DNA from: Kiritimatiellia bacterium
Lineage (GTDB): Bacteria > Verrucomicrobiota > Kiritimatiellia > RFP12 > UBA1067
NCBI GenBank assembly: GCA_017406465.1
Contig: JAFQYM010000039.1
Location: 1 to 42,879 of the forward strand
Direction: 5' to 3'
Length of the DNA: 42,879 nucleotides
A program made the position numbers and the translations under genes. Under the pieces are notes generated by a model, which did not search any database, had not been told where the DNA came from, and saw only the letters and a list, made by a program, of their open reading frames with translations. The first letter of the stretch is position 1; every line of letters starts with the position of its first letter. Below are positions 14,644 to 24,100 of the stretch, piece after piece.

Positions 14644-16650
14644 TCAAATTGTCCGTCGTAAGACAATCGCGGTCCTTGCAGGGAGATAGAGCTTTATCTG
14701 CTGGATGAGCTCGCCGCGGTCGAGGACGAGGGACGGGGAATAAGTCATCCCCGGCATGATGCGGCCCTGGCCTTCGAACCTCGGCTCGTCGGTGTCGAAG
14801 ACGTGCTTCCAGTCGGACGCCGGCGGCACTATCACGCCGTAGTCCTCGAACGACTTCACCGGATTGAAGTTGAAGACGAAGAGCAGGTCGCCACGCACGA
14901 ACGCAAGCACCTTGTCAGGCTCGTTTGCCACGAGCTTTGTCGGGATCGCGCTCGCGCCGCCACCGAAGAGCGCACGAGACTTCTTCAGTACCGCGAGCAT
15001 CGTCTCGTCGAAGTCGGCGAGCCCCTTGAAACGCAAGTTAGGATCGTCCCTTAGCGACCACAGGCGCCTGGCGTGATGGTAGCTCCAACCGTTCTCAGCG
15101 CGCGGGAAGTCGATCCACTCGGGGTGGCCGAACTCGTTGCCCATGAAGTTGAGGTACGCGCCGCCGTTGAGCGCGGCTGTCGCGAGACGCGCCATCTTGT
15201 GGAGCGCGACAGCGCGGTCGGTCTCGATGCAGTGCTGGTCCTTGGCCATGCCAAAGTAGACAGCGGCGTCGGCAAGCTGGAAGAAAAACGTCTTGCCACC
15301 GACAAGCGCCTGGTCGTGCGACTCGACGTAGGAGACGACCTTCTCCTCGGCGCGCTTGTTCGTGAGTTCCCAGAATATCCCCTCCATCGGCCAGTCGTCG
15401 TCGCGCACCTTCTCGGCAAGGCGGAACCAGAAGTCTGGCTCGCCCATAGCCATGCGGTAGTCGAAGCCGATGCCGCAGTCCTTCGCGCTCGCCGCGACGC
15501 CCGGCATCCCAGAGACATCCTCGGCGATCGTGATCGCGCCTGGGTGTGACTCGTGGATGACGCGGTTCGCCATCTGGAGATACGCCCATGCATCGTCGTC
15601 GACCGAACCGTTGAAGTACATGCCGTAGTTCGTGAACGCATCGCCCAGACCGTGGTTCCAGAAAAGCATCGAGGTAACGCCGTCGAAGCGGTAGCCGTCG
15701 AAACGGTACTCGTCGAGCCAGAAGCGGCAGTTCGAGAGGAGGAAGTGGATGACGTCGGTCTTGCCGTAGTCAAAGCAACGACTGTCCCAGGCGCGGTGCC
15801 AGCCCTTCGCCCCAGAATGGAAATACTGGTAGTCGGTTCCGTCGAATAGCGAAAGCCCGTCGCGCTCGTTCTTCACTGCATGAGAGTGGACGAGGTCCAT
15901 GATGACGCGAAGCCCCATGCCATGCGCGGTGTCGACGAGCGACTTGAGGTCGTCGGGCGTGCCGAAGCGCGAAGACGCGGCGAAGAAGGAGCTGACATGG
16001 TAGCCAAAGGAGCCGTAATAGGGATGCTCCATGATCGCCATGAGCTGGACGACGTTGTAGCCGGCCTTCTTGACGCGTGGAAGCACATTGTCGCGGAACT
16101 CGGCGTAGGTGTGGACTCTTTCTTCCTCGCCGCCCATGCCGACATGCGCCTCGTAGATGAATGGCGTCTTGAGCCTGGTCGTTGGAGACGGGTTGCGCCA
16201 CTTGTACTTCGACTCGTAGACCTGGGCGCAGAAGAGGTTGGTCTCGGGATCCTGCACGACGTAGCGCGCATACGCGGGGATTCGCTCGCCGTGCCCCCCT
16301 TCCCAGCGCATTTCAAGACGGTAGTTGTCGCCATTCTTGATAAGCCCTGCGGCTACCTTGCACTGCCAGACGTCGGTGTTCGGCAACCTGAAGCACTCGA
16401 AGCGAGGGTCGATCTTCCACTTGGAGAAGTCGCCCACGAGCCACATGCTCGTCGCGTTCGGCGCCCATTCGCGGAACACCCACCCGCGCTTCGTGCGGTG
16501 AAGCCCGTAATATTCGTGCGCAGAGGCCCAGTCGGCAAGAGAGCATTTGCCCGCCGTAAGTTCGCCCGCGCGGTCGAACGCATGCTGCGAGCGCCCGCGT
16601 ATCGCCGCCTCGAACGGCTTCAGGTATGGATCGTCGAGAAGTCTTGCCAT
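14644..16650 (-). CDS. glgB: 1,4-alpha-glucan branching enzyme (GH13)
   Basis: The product has 668 residues. It moves alpha-1,4-glucan segments to alpha-1,6 branch points during glycogen synthesis. An N-terminal CBM48-like domain holds RGWVFREWAPNATSMWLVGDF. The GH13 barrel shows DLVHSHAVKNERDGL (region I), DGYRFDGVTSM with the nucleophile Asp, TIAEDVSGMP with the acid/base Glu, and VSYVESHDQ with the third acid. The C-terminal all-beta domain closes the protein. The pattern (YFHSGAKGWHRAWDSRCFDYG, long uninterrupted barrel) is closest to the subfamily shared with eukaryotes and some bacteria rather than the E. coli type. The gene follows glgA after 21 bp and has GAGG about 10 nt before its ATG. 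Together they make a two-gene glycogen operon. Confidence 0.95.
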   Translation of the reverse strand: MARLLDDPYLKPFEAAIRGRSQHAFDRAGELTAGKCSLADWASAHEYYGLHRTKRGWVFREWAPNATSMWLVGDFSKWKIDPRFECFRLPNTDVWQCKVAAGLIKNGDNYRLEMRWEGGHGERIPAYARYVVQDPETNLFCAQVYESKYKWRNPSPTTRLKTPFIYEAHVGMGGEEERVHTYAEFRDNVLPRVKKAGYNVVQLMAIMEHPYYGSFGYHVSSFFAASSRFGTPDDLKSLVDTAHGMGLRVIMDLVHSHAVKNERDGLSLFDGTDYQYFHSGAKGWHRAWDSRCFDYGKTDVIHFLLSNCRFWLDEYRFDGYRFDGVTSMLFWNHGLGDAFTNYGMYFNGSVDDDAWAYLQMANRVIHESHPGAITIAEDVSGMPGVAASAKDCGIGFDYRMAMGEPDFWFRLAEKVRDDDWPMEGIFWELTNKRAEEKVVSYVESHDQALVGGKTFFFQLADAAVYFGMAKDQHCIETDRAVALHKMARLATAALNGGAYLNFMGNEFGHPEWIDFPRAENGWSYHHARRLWSLRDDPNLRFKGLADFDETMLAVLKKSRALFGGGASAIPTKLVANEPDKVLAFVRGDLLFVFNFNPVKSFEDYGVIVPPASDWKHVFDTDEPRFEGQGRIMPGMTYSPSLVLDRGELIQQIKLYLPARTAIVLRRTI

Positions 16651-16671
16651 ATCGTCTCGCCTCGATTACTC

Positions 16672-18171
16672 CTATGCCTCCTTCTTGACGAGCGGGCGGT
16701 CGAGCATCTGCTCGTAGAGCTTGATGTACTCCTTTGCGCAGGCCTCGTGGTTGAAGCGGCGGCGAGACTCGGTCATAATGCGGGAAATCTCCCTCGCGCG
16801 AAGCTCGGCGCTTTGGTGGAAGAAGTCCATCGCCTGGTCCATCGCCCAGAAAAGCCCGTTCGAGTCGTAGGTGTCGAAGACGAAGCCGTTGCCGGTCGAA
16901 GCCGCCGCGTCGAGCATCTCGACTGTGTCATGGAGACCGCCGGTGTTGTGCGCGACCGCGAGCGAGCCGTAGATCGGCGCCTGCATCTGCGGAAGACCGC
17001 ATGGCTCGAAGAGCGACGGCATGAGCGTGAAGTCGGACGCCGCAAAGCCGAGCGCCGAGAGACGCGCGTCGAAATTGTGGACACCGAGGCGGGTATGGAT
17101 GTCGTGGAAGTTCTGTATGTCCCAGAACGGCTGCTGGTACGGGCCGTTCGCAATGATCGCGAGCTGCGCGTCCGGATGCTTCTCGAGGAAACGATACGTG
17201 ATGTCGGTGAGGAGCTGCGGGCCCTTCTGCACTGGGTCGAGGCGGCTCGGCCAGAAGAAGAGCGCCCTATCCGCGTTCTCTTCAAGCCCAAGCGCATGCT
17301 GGAGCGCGAGCTTGTTCTTGCGCTTCATCTCCGCATGGTTCTCAGGGCCATACCTAAACGGAATCTTCGCGTCCGTCTGCGGGTTGTCGGCAGAGTCGGG
17401 CGCGTTCAAAATGCCCGCCGCGCAGCCGGCGTTGTACTTGTTCCTTATTTCGCTCCTGATCGAATCAGGTATGAACGAGTGCCAGCCGTTGACGATCTCC
17501 TTCAGGAACGTGGGCGACACCGTGTTGATGAAGTGCGCGGCAAAGCAGCCCGACGCCTGGAGGTCGATCATGTTGTTGTTGCGGCTCTCCTCGTAGTTGT
17601 AGGGCGGATAGCCGTAGTAGAGATGCATCCAGAACTCTGCCGCGTCGATGCCGGCGTCCTCGATCTGCGCGAGCGTCAGTTTCTGCGTGTGGATGTTGTG
17701 GACGGTGAAAAGGCATGGAATCCCCTCGCGCCGCGCCGCCGCGGGAACGAGCCCCGTCATCCAGTCGTTGCAGTGGATGAGGTCTGGCTGGACGCGCGGG
17801 ATGATGTTGTTTATCACCTCGCGCTGGAACGCGAGCGCAAGTTTGATATTGCCGTCGCCGCGCGAATACACGGTGTCGCGGTAGTAGAAGCAGCGGTCCT
17901 CGGCGAGGTGGATGCGCTCGTCGGGGAGGTGGCTCTTGTACTTCCTCAGCTCATCCGCGACGAGTTGCGCCGTCTCGACGTGGAACATGCGCCTGTAATG
18001 CGGTAGCGCGACATGGACGTCTGCGCCAAGACTATGCAGCGCCTGGACGAGTGACGCCGACACGTCCGCCATGCCACCGGCCTTCGCAGACATCTTGCCC
18101 GCGAGGTTGCCCATTCCCTCCGGAAGATAAGTGATCTCCGGAGTGACAATCAAGATTCTTGGATTTTTCAT
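16672..18171 (-). CDS. glgA: Glycogen synthase (GT5)
   Basis: The product has 499 residues, the standard length. It elongates alpha-1,4-glucan from a nucleotide glucose. The N-terminal Rossmann domain carries the donor-binding Lys30 in KAGGMADVSASL, the form of the KxGGLgDV motif. The C-terminal domain has LFFWPSRLDPVQKGPQLL and PSLFEPCGLPQMQAPIYG with the GT-B catalytic Glu, then NTGGLHDTVEML. The ATG is preceded by AAGGAG. The promoter is an extended -10 box at 18219-18227 with a leader of about 45 nt. glgC and glgP are not in the window. Confidence 0.95.
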   Translation of the reverse strand: MKNPRILIVTPEITYLPEGMGNLAGKMSAKAGGMADVSASLVQALHSLGADVHVALPHYRRMFHVETAQLVADELRKYKSHLPDERIHLAEDRCFYYRDTVYSRGDGNIKLALAFQREVINNIIPRVQPDLIHCNDWMTGLVPAAARREGIPCLFTVHNIHTQKLTLAQIEDAGIDAAEFWMHLYYGYPPYNYEESRNNNMIDLQASGCFAAHFINTVSPTFLKEIVNGWHSFIPDSIRSEIRNKYNAGCAAGILNAPDSADNPQTDAKIPFRYGPENHAEMKRKNKLALQHALGLEENADRALFFWPSRLDPVQKGPQLLTDITYRFLEKHPDAQLAIIANGPYQQPFWDIQNFHDIHTRLGVHNFDARLSALGFAASDFTLMPSLFEPCGLPQMQAPIYGSLAVAHNTGGLHDTVEMLDAAASTGNGFVFDTYDSNGLFWAMDQAMDFFHQSAELRAREISRIMTESRRRFNHEACAKEYIKLYEQMLDRPLVKKEA

Positions 18172-18218
18172 CTGCTCCTTGCCATGCTGTATTGGTATAT
18201 TCCCGTCTTGCTGCGGAC

Positions 18219-18227
18219 ATTATACCA
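18219..18227 (-). promoter_or_regulatory. Extended -10 promoter of glgA-glgB
   Basis: The minus strand reads TTTTGGTATAATGTCCGC. It lies downstream of the MATE terminator (18261-18279), so glgA-glgB is a separate transcription unit. Confidence 0.6.
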
Positions 18228-18260
18228 AAAGCAGGCAAAAAGTGGAACAGGTAAAAAATG

Positions 18261-18279
18261 AAAAACCGCCCTCAGGCGG
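18261..18279 (-). terminator. Intrinsic terminator of the MATE gene, with the stop codon in its loop
   Basis: On the minus strand CCGCC-TGAG-GGCGG is followed by TTTTTC. The TGA of the MATE gene forms the loop of the hairpin, so coding sequence and terminator share the 5' arm. Confidence 0.75.
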
Positions 18280-19642
18280 AGAGGTGGCTGCGACACCACG
18301 CACCGCCGTGGAAACGAAGCGCGAGAATCGTGGCGAGCACGGCGAAAAACGCGGGCATTGTCCACCAAAGCGCTATGAGCGACTTGTGGCACATGGCGAT
18401 GGCAATCACCGCAGGCATCCATAGGCAGATGTCGCAACCGAGCTTCGCGCACATGACGAACTTCACGTCGCCGACGCCGCGCAACGCCCCCTCGAACACC
18501 AACCCCACGCCCTCTCCAATCTCGCGCAAGAGCATTATGAAGAACAGCGTGCGCACGGAAGCGCACCATGCGTCCATTGAAAACGCCGCGTCCGTAGGAT
18601 AGAAAAGCGACGCTATGGGACCTGCAAACGGAAGAAGCACGGAATATACCGCAGTCAATATCACGATGCAAAGAAAGAGCCCCGTGCGAACAGTCCGCCT
18701 GACGGCCGCCGCATCGTCCGCTCCGTGATTGCGCCCGCCTACGATGCTCATGCCGTCGGAAACGGCGCACATCGTGCAGTAGAAGACGTTGTTGACGGCA
18801 AACACCACGTTCGCAGACCCCGCGCCAAGTGCATTATATCGCCCGAGGACAAGCGTAAAGACAGTAAACGCGACGCAGGCGGCAAACGAAGTCACTCCGT
18901 TGAAAGAGCCAGTGCGAAGAATCTTGCCCATCAGCGGAAGATCGGCCTTAAGCGCACCATCGCGCCAATGTGCGCGAACGAGCGCATCGCGGCAGACAGC
19001 CGCGCCTTGAAGCACCGTCACCGACGCGAGTGAAATGACACCCGCGATCGCGGCGCCCGCGTTACCCATCGCGGGGATCGGACCACAGCCGCCAATAAAC
19101 ACTGGGTTCACGGCGATATTTACGAGAACGCCAACTATTCCGCAGGCCGAAACCCAGCCCGTGCGTCCTTGCCCGGTGAGAAGTCCGCCAAGGACACCAT
19201 TCAGTATCATGAAAAAGCCGCCTGGAACATAGATTGCGATGTACGCCTTCTCGCCAGCCGCGACATCAGGAGCGTGCGCGGCAAAATCGACAAGCGCGAA
19301 CGCGGCAAACACGAGCGCCACCAGAACCGGAATCGAGAAGATGGAAAGCCACACTCCCTGTGCAAACGCACGCACCGCATCGCGCCCCTTTCCCGCGCCG
19401 TGCAGCTGCGCGACATAGACCGACGTGTAGCCGACAGTCGCGGAGATGAGGCAGACGAACATGACGGAGACCATTGTAGCCGAAAGCGACGCCTGAAGCG
19501 GGGCACAGCCACGCTGGGAAAGGAGAAAGCGGTCCCAAATGCTGTTCGCCGCGTAGACAAGCTGCATAAGGGCAAGCGGCAGAACGACCTTAAGCGTCTC
19601 CTCGAAGCCACCTCTCACCTTGATCTCGCATTTGCCGAACAT
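18272..19642 (-). CDS. MATE-family multidrug/Na+ antiporter
   Basis: The product has 456 residues with about twelve hydrophobic segments in two halves. Typical MATE stretches are VLPLALMQLVYAANSIWDRF near the N-terminus and GSFNGVTSFAACVAFTVFTL opening the second half. Such transporters export cationic drugs or metabolites in exchange for Na+ or H+. The substrate cannot be told from sequence. The ATG at 19642 lies 6 nt after a TATAAT, which predicts a leaderless mRNA. The gene ends inside its own terminator hairpin. Confidence 0.9.
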   Translation of the reverse strand: MFGKCEIKVRGGFEETLKVVLPLALMQLVYAANSIWDRFLLSQRGCAPLQASLSATMVSVMFVCLISATVGYTSVYVAQLHGAGKGRDAVRAFAQGVWLSIFSIPVLVALVFAAFALVDFAAHAPDVAAGEKAYIAIYVPGGFFMILNGVLGGLLTGQGRTGWVSACGIVGVLVNIAVNPVFIGGCGPIPAMGNAGAAIAGVISLASVTVLQGAAVCRDALVRAHWRDGALKADLPLMGKILRTGSFNGVTSFAACVAFTVFTLVLGRYNALGAGSANVVFAVNNVFYCTMCAVSDGMSIVGGRNHGADDAAAVRRTVRTGLFLCIVILTAVYSVLLPFAGPIASLFYPTDAAFSMDAWCASVRTLFFIMLLREIGEGVGLVFEGALRGVGDVKFVMCAKLGCDICLWMPAVIAIAMCHKSLIALWWTMPAFFAVLATILALRFHGGAWCRSHLSA

Positions 19643-19648
19643 GGCGAT

Positions 19649-19654
19649 ATTATA
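19649..19654 (-). promoter_or_regulatory. -10 box of the MATE gene (leaderless)
   Basis: The minus strand reads ATGATATAATATCGCC followed immediately by ATG, with 6 nt between hexamer and start codon. Confidence 0.6.
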
Positions 19655-19706
19655 TCATTTACTGAACGGCGGAAAGGACAAGACAGTCGATATCAGGCAG
19701 CAAAGA

Positions 19707-20912
19707 CTAGTACAAGAACCCGAAGAGCCACAAGGGGATTCTGCATCCCCGCCCGACTTCGATGCCGTCCAATGCGAGATAGCTGTCCGGCAAGTCCTTG
19801 ATCTGCTCGAACGTTTTTCTTTCCCCTCCTATTTCGAAAAGATGTCGTCCGTCGACAATGCTGTCACCGCGCGAAGGGAAGGCTGTCGTATTGCGAACCG
19901 AAAGCTGGTTGTTGAAAAACACTTCGCGGAGCGTTCCCTTGTCTGGATCGGGCGTAAGCGCGCACATCAAGTTTGTGTTGTCGCAAAATAGCTTGCTCGG
20001 CGAACAAAGGCGCTTCAAGGCATCGGCGTCTTCCGCCAACATTCCGACTAATCCTGCCCGGCGGAGTGCATGCAAGACCTTGAGCCCCTGCTTGCGATCC
20101 ATTTCAAGGCCCTGGCACAACTTGGAATTGTTCGGCGTCTGAGGGGTTGATTCTGCAAGTATCGTCAGCATCCTCCTCGCTTTGCGAATGGTTTCCGGCG
20201 TGACGTCCTCGACCTTGGGCAAATCGACATCCAGAACCTGGTTCACCACCTGAAGAAGTTTTCGATGGAAATGCCGAAGGTCCTCGCGATAGAACGGATA
20301 GTAACCATGCTCAAGATACTGTTCGAACTTTGGCACGACTTTTACAGTTGAGACAACCGCCTCTGCAATGGACACATGATTTTTCAGGATGTCGCCCAGT
20401 TTCTGAACTGGGAATCTACCACACCCCTCAAACTCCAGAAATTCCCTGAAGGACATTCCGGCAAGTGAATATTCCACCTGGCGGCGCGAAAGATCCGCTT
20501 TCCCTTGCGCAAGGCGCAGAATCGAAGATCCCGTATAGGCAATCTTCAAGGTCTTGAAATTGTCATACAAGGTCTTGATCAGATTCTGCCAATCTGCGAG
20601 ATAGTGTATTTCGTCGATGTAGATGCTTTCACCGCCGTGTCTTACATGATGCTGGGCTAGTTCGTATAACTCCTGAGCGTTCAGCCACACGTTGTCAACG
20701 GAAACATAGAGCGCTGAATCCGATTCATTTCGATTCTCTCTCAAATGCTGAAGAAGCATCGTCGTCTTTCCAACTCCGCGAGGGCCGTCAAGGGCGACCA
20801 CCCTTGAATCCCAATCAATCTCATCAAAAAGATAGCGATGAAACGACGTTTCGGTCTCGCGAATGCGATCAGCGGACATGTCATAAATCATTTGAACGCT
20901 CTCTTCAGTCAT
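19707..20912 (-). CDS. AAA_14/DUF4143-type ATPase
   Basis: The product has 401 residues. Walker A is GPRGVGKTT (43-51), Walker B is SIYIDEIHYLADW, and sensor 1 is IAYTGSSILRL. SLAGMSFREFLEFEG is the conserved family turn, and the C-terminal half (about 260-400) resembles the winged-helix and nuclease-like part of the DUF4143 group. The open frame extends five codons to a TTG at 20927, but I prefer the ATG at 20912, which has TTGGAGAG 8 nt upstream. A long inverted repeat (20941-20969) sits in the leader and a TACAAT -10 box at 20983-20988. Cellular role unknown. AT-richer than the glycogen genes next to it, which suggests horizontal acquisition. Confidence 0.85.
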   Translation of the reverse strand: MTEESVQMIYDMSADRIRETETSFHRYLFDEIDWDSRVVALDGPRGVGKTTMLLQHLRENRNESDSALYVSVDNVWLNAQELYELAQHHVRHGGESIYIDEIHYLADWQNLIKTLYDNFKTLKIAYTGSSILRLAQGKADLSRRQVEYSLAGMSFREFLEFEGCGRFPVQKLGDILKNHVSIAEAVVSTVKVVPKFEQYLEHGYYPFYREDLRHFHRKLLQVVNQVLDVDLPKVEDVTPETIRKARRMLTILAESTPQTPNNSKLCQGLEMDRKQGLKVLHALRRAGLVGMLAEDADALKRLCSPSKLFCDNTNLMCALTPDPDKGTLREVFFNNQLSVRNTTAFPSRGDSIVDGRHLFEIGGERKTFEQIKDLPDSYLALDGIEVGRGCRIPLWLFGFLY

Positions 20913-20940
20913 GGCATTGCTCTCCAATGTGTAGTTTGCA

Positions 20941-20969
20941 AACCACGTAATTTCGCAATTATCGTGGTT
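20941..20969. repeat. Inverted repeat in the leader of the second ATPase gene
   Basis: AACCACG (20941-20947) pairs with CGTGGTT (20963-20969). The inner TAATT and AATTA continue the symmetry around TCGC. The element lies between the -10 box and the start codon. It may be an operator for autoregulation or an attenuating hairpin. The half-site AACCACGAT also occurs near the promoter of the 36614-37951 ATPase. Confidence 0.5.
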
Positions 20970-20982
20970 TTAAAACAACGAT

Positions 20983-20991
20983 ATTGTATCA
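20983..20991 (-). promoter_or_regulatory. Probable -10 region of the second ATPase gene
   Basis: The minus strand reads TGATACAAT. The same GATACA core is found in the leaders of the two large secreted-protein genes. The spacing to the ATG at 20912 is about 70 nt. Confidence 0.4.
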
Positions 20992-21027
20992 TATCACGCA
21001 CAAGGGTGCAAGAGCACGTCTCAGGAG

Positions 21028-21066
21028 AAAAACGCGGCGGCGCTGGACAAAGGCCAACGCCGCCGC
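21028..21066 (-). terminator. Intrinsic terminator of the LamG/DUF2341 gene
   Basis: On the minus strand GCGGCGGCG pairs exactly with CGCCGCCGC across a 15-nt loop. The stem is followed by GTTTTTC. It lies about 50 bp after the stop codon. Confidence 0.8.
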
Positions 21067-21115
21067 ACCAACACAGGGAGATAATAAGGGGGGACTCCCG
21101 GTGCGCAAATCGCCG

Positions 21116-24100
21116 TTATCTGACTATGATGACAGTGCCAGCATTGCCCTTCTTCGTGACAGTGACGGCGTAGCTACCGTCAGGCTGCTCGACGTCATAT
21201 TCGACCTTGTAGCCCGTCGACGCTTCGCCGTTAACCTTCAAGTAATCGAACTTGCTGTCATTGAGACGCTTGCCCGGATGGTAGAAGACGACGGGATAGG
21301 CGACGCCAGGATTGATCTTGCCGGATTCGCGGATGTCCAGCGTGCCGGCGAGCGTGACGTTGAGATACTGGTTCCAGCCATAGCTCGTGTCGATATCCGA
21401 CATCTTGAGATATGTGTTGTCGCCGTCGGCGTGGATCGCGATTTGCAGCGTTCCGCCCTCGTCCATCAGGAAGTTGACCACGCGCTCCTTCGTGCTGACC
21501 ATTATCATTCTGCCGCGGCGGCCGCCGTCATAGGAGAGGTAGCCAGGTGCCAGAACGCCGTTCGTCGATACTACGTAGCCCCAGTTGGCGATCTCGTTAG
21601 CGCCCATCTTGGCGAACTGGTCGTCGTTGCAGTCGCCGACCCAGACGGTGTTGTTGAACATGCCTGTCTTGAGCTGGCAGTTGCCGCCAATGCCGCGTAC
21701 GACGTAGTCCGCATTGTGGCTACCCGTGCTGACTTCGCCGGTCTTCATGTCTATGACGTAGTTCGTCGCCGTGCGCGCCGACTTGAACGAGAAGGTGTTG
21801 AACGGCCAGACGATGCGACCCGTGAAGTTCGATAGCGCGGCCGTCGGCTTGGAGCCGCCCATCGCCCACACGTCGAGCATAGGCGCCCAAGGATCGTCGT
21901 TGCCCACCGTTTCAATCTCCGCCGTGAAGCGCTCGTTCGTGTTGTTTGTGTTGTCTGTGACCAACAAGGGACGGTGGACTCGGAGCGTGCCGTTCTTCAC
22001 CGAACCGTTGCCGCCAATTTTCATGCGGACGACGCCCGACACGACTGTGAGCGTATGGCCGTCGAGATCAAGATCGCCATTGAGCAGAACGGCGTTGACG
22101 GTCGCGTCCGCCGTCAGCGTCGTGGCCGAGTCTACATAGACGTTGTCGAGCGATGTGGCGCCGTCGAAGCCCTGCTTCATCGTCTCGGGCGCGAGCACGA
22201 CGACGACATTGTTCGAGATCGTCGCGATGCCCCTGTTGCCGCTTGCGTTCCCAAACGAGAACTCGGGCGCCACCTTTATCTGCGAGGGATTGTTCTCGTA
22301 TGTGCCCTCGCCGCCGATTTGGGTGATGCCGGAGACGTCGGTGAAGGCGACGAGACCGTCGGAGGAAAGCTGGCAGTATCCGAGGTCGCCGATGTTCTCA
22401 AACCCGCCAAAGGTAATCAGGTTCGCTCCGGCCGGCGCAATGTTGTTGATGCTGCGCCCGACTTTGAGCTTGCCTATCTGGATGCCCGTCGTAAAGTAGG
22501 GGGTGAGCTTACCGCCGGTCACGAGCGAGAGTTCAAGCTGCGAGTTGTCCGCCTCGCGTGGATAGGCGAACCCGGCCGAATTCTCGAGCACCAGGCACTT
22601 GAGTCCGGCAAGCGTGTTGAAGCACACGTCGTCTGCCGTTCCCTTGATGGACACAGCGTCAAGCACAAGCGTTCCATTGCCCGCGCCGGACATTGTCAAT
22701 GTCGGAGCCGTCATGCCGCGGACGGAGGAAAGGCTCGTGGAGCGGAAGGTGTAACGGCTCGCCGAATCAATGGTAATCGCGGCGAGGGCACCCGGGCCTG
22801 CGTCGAGCGACACCACGTTTTCGGTCCTGCCATACGCCGGGAATACGACCGAGCAGCCGGCCGTCGGATAGCCGCCCGCGCCCGTATCGGCGCTCGTCCA
22901 CATCGCGGAATCCGTCCAGGCGCCCTTGCCGCCCTTCCAGGTGTAGGTGGAAGTGTCGGCGAGTGTCTGGGCGGTCGACGTCGTTACACGGACCCACTCG
23001 ATGTCGTTGTAGGTCGTCGTTGCGCGGATCGCGACGAAGTAGGAGCCGACTGGATTCGTAATCGGATCGAACACGGCCTGGTCGCCGACAGGCTTTTCCG
23101 TGAGATTGACGGTCTGTACCACAGCGAGGTTGTCAGCAGACGTGCCGACGAGAAGCTCGACCTTCGTGGTGCCGATGCCCCATTCGGTGATCGAGCCGGT
23201 CACCGTCATCTGGCAGTTCTGGACTGCGATGGAGAGCGTATCGGAGAAGCGCGTCGAGGCCTCGACGGTGAAGGAGTTGGTCGCGGACCACGCCGTTGCC
23301 GATAGATTGTTGACGGCCTTGTAGGCGTAGTAGTAGGTCGCGCCGGGGGTGAGGTTGTTAAGCGTGTCCGAGAGATCCGCCTTGTCCATGAAGGCCGCCG
23401 GGCCGACGGCTGTACCGCCCTCGACGTTCGCCGACGTGCCATAGTAGAGCGTGACGTCGGCGGACGTGGCGCCGGTGCCGAGGTTGGCAAGGCGCCCCGT
23501 GATCGTCGCCGTCGTGCCGGAGAGCGTCGCGCCGTTCGAGCGGATCGCGAGCGGCTGCACGCCACCCACGGCCGTGACGTCGTCCATCGTGACGAACGAG
23601 GTGGACGCCATCGTGTCGTAGCAGGCCTTGACCCAGTCGGCGGACTCGGCGTCGCGATGAATACGGATTTCGTCGAGCGAGCCGTTCCACTTTCTTTCGC
23701 TCCCTTTGAGAGAGCCGATCCAAAGCTTTTCCGTTGGCGTAACGACATTGTTGAGCGTTTTGCTATACGCCAGGGCGCCGTTGACGTAGAGCTGCGCATT
23801 CCCATCCGCATTGTAGACGACGGTCAGATAGACGTTGCCCGAACCCGGGCCAACGCCGCTTGCTGTGTACTGATATTGGCTCTTGGATGACGAGCCAACC
23901 GTAATTTCGTCGACGGCGTTTTGGATTGTCAGTTCCCAACCGGCCGTTTTCTGCCAGTCCGACATGCAGGAAAGCATGCGGGCACAGCTGGCAGAGGAGC
24001 CGTCGTACTTCGACCAGGTGGAGACGGTGAGCGTGCTGCCCTCGCCAAGCGTCGTCCACTTGGAATCAACATCGTAGCCGAGCGTCGCGTTGTCGGCGGC

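Noticed and set aside
15880..18006. 708-residue plus-strand open frame
   Set aside because: Antisense shadow of glgB and glgA; no domain, no SD.
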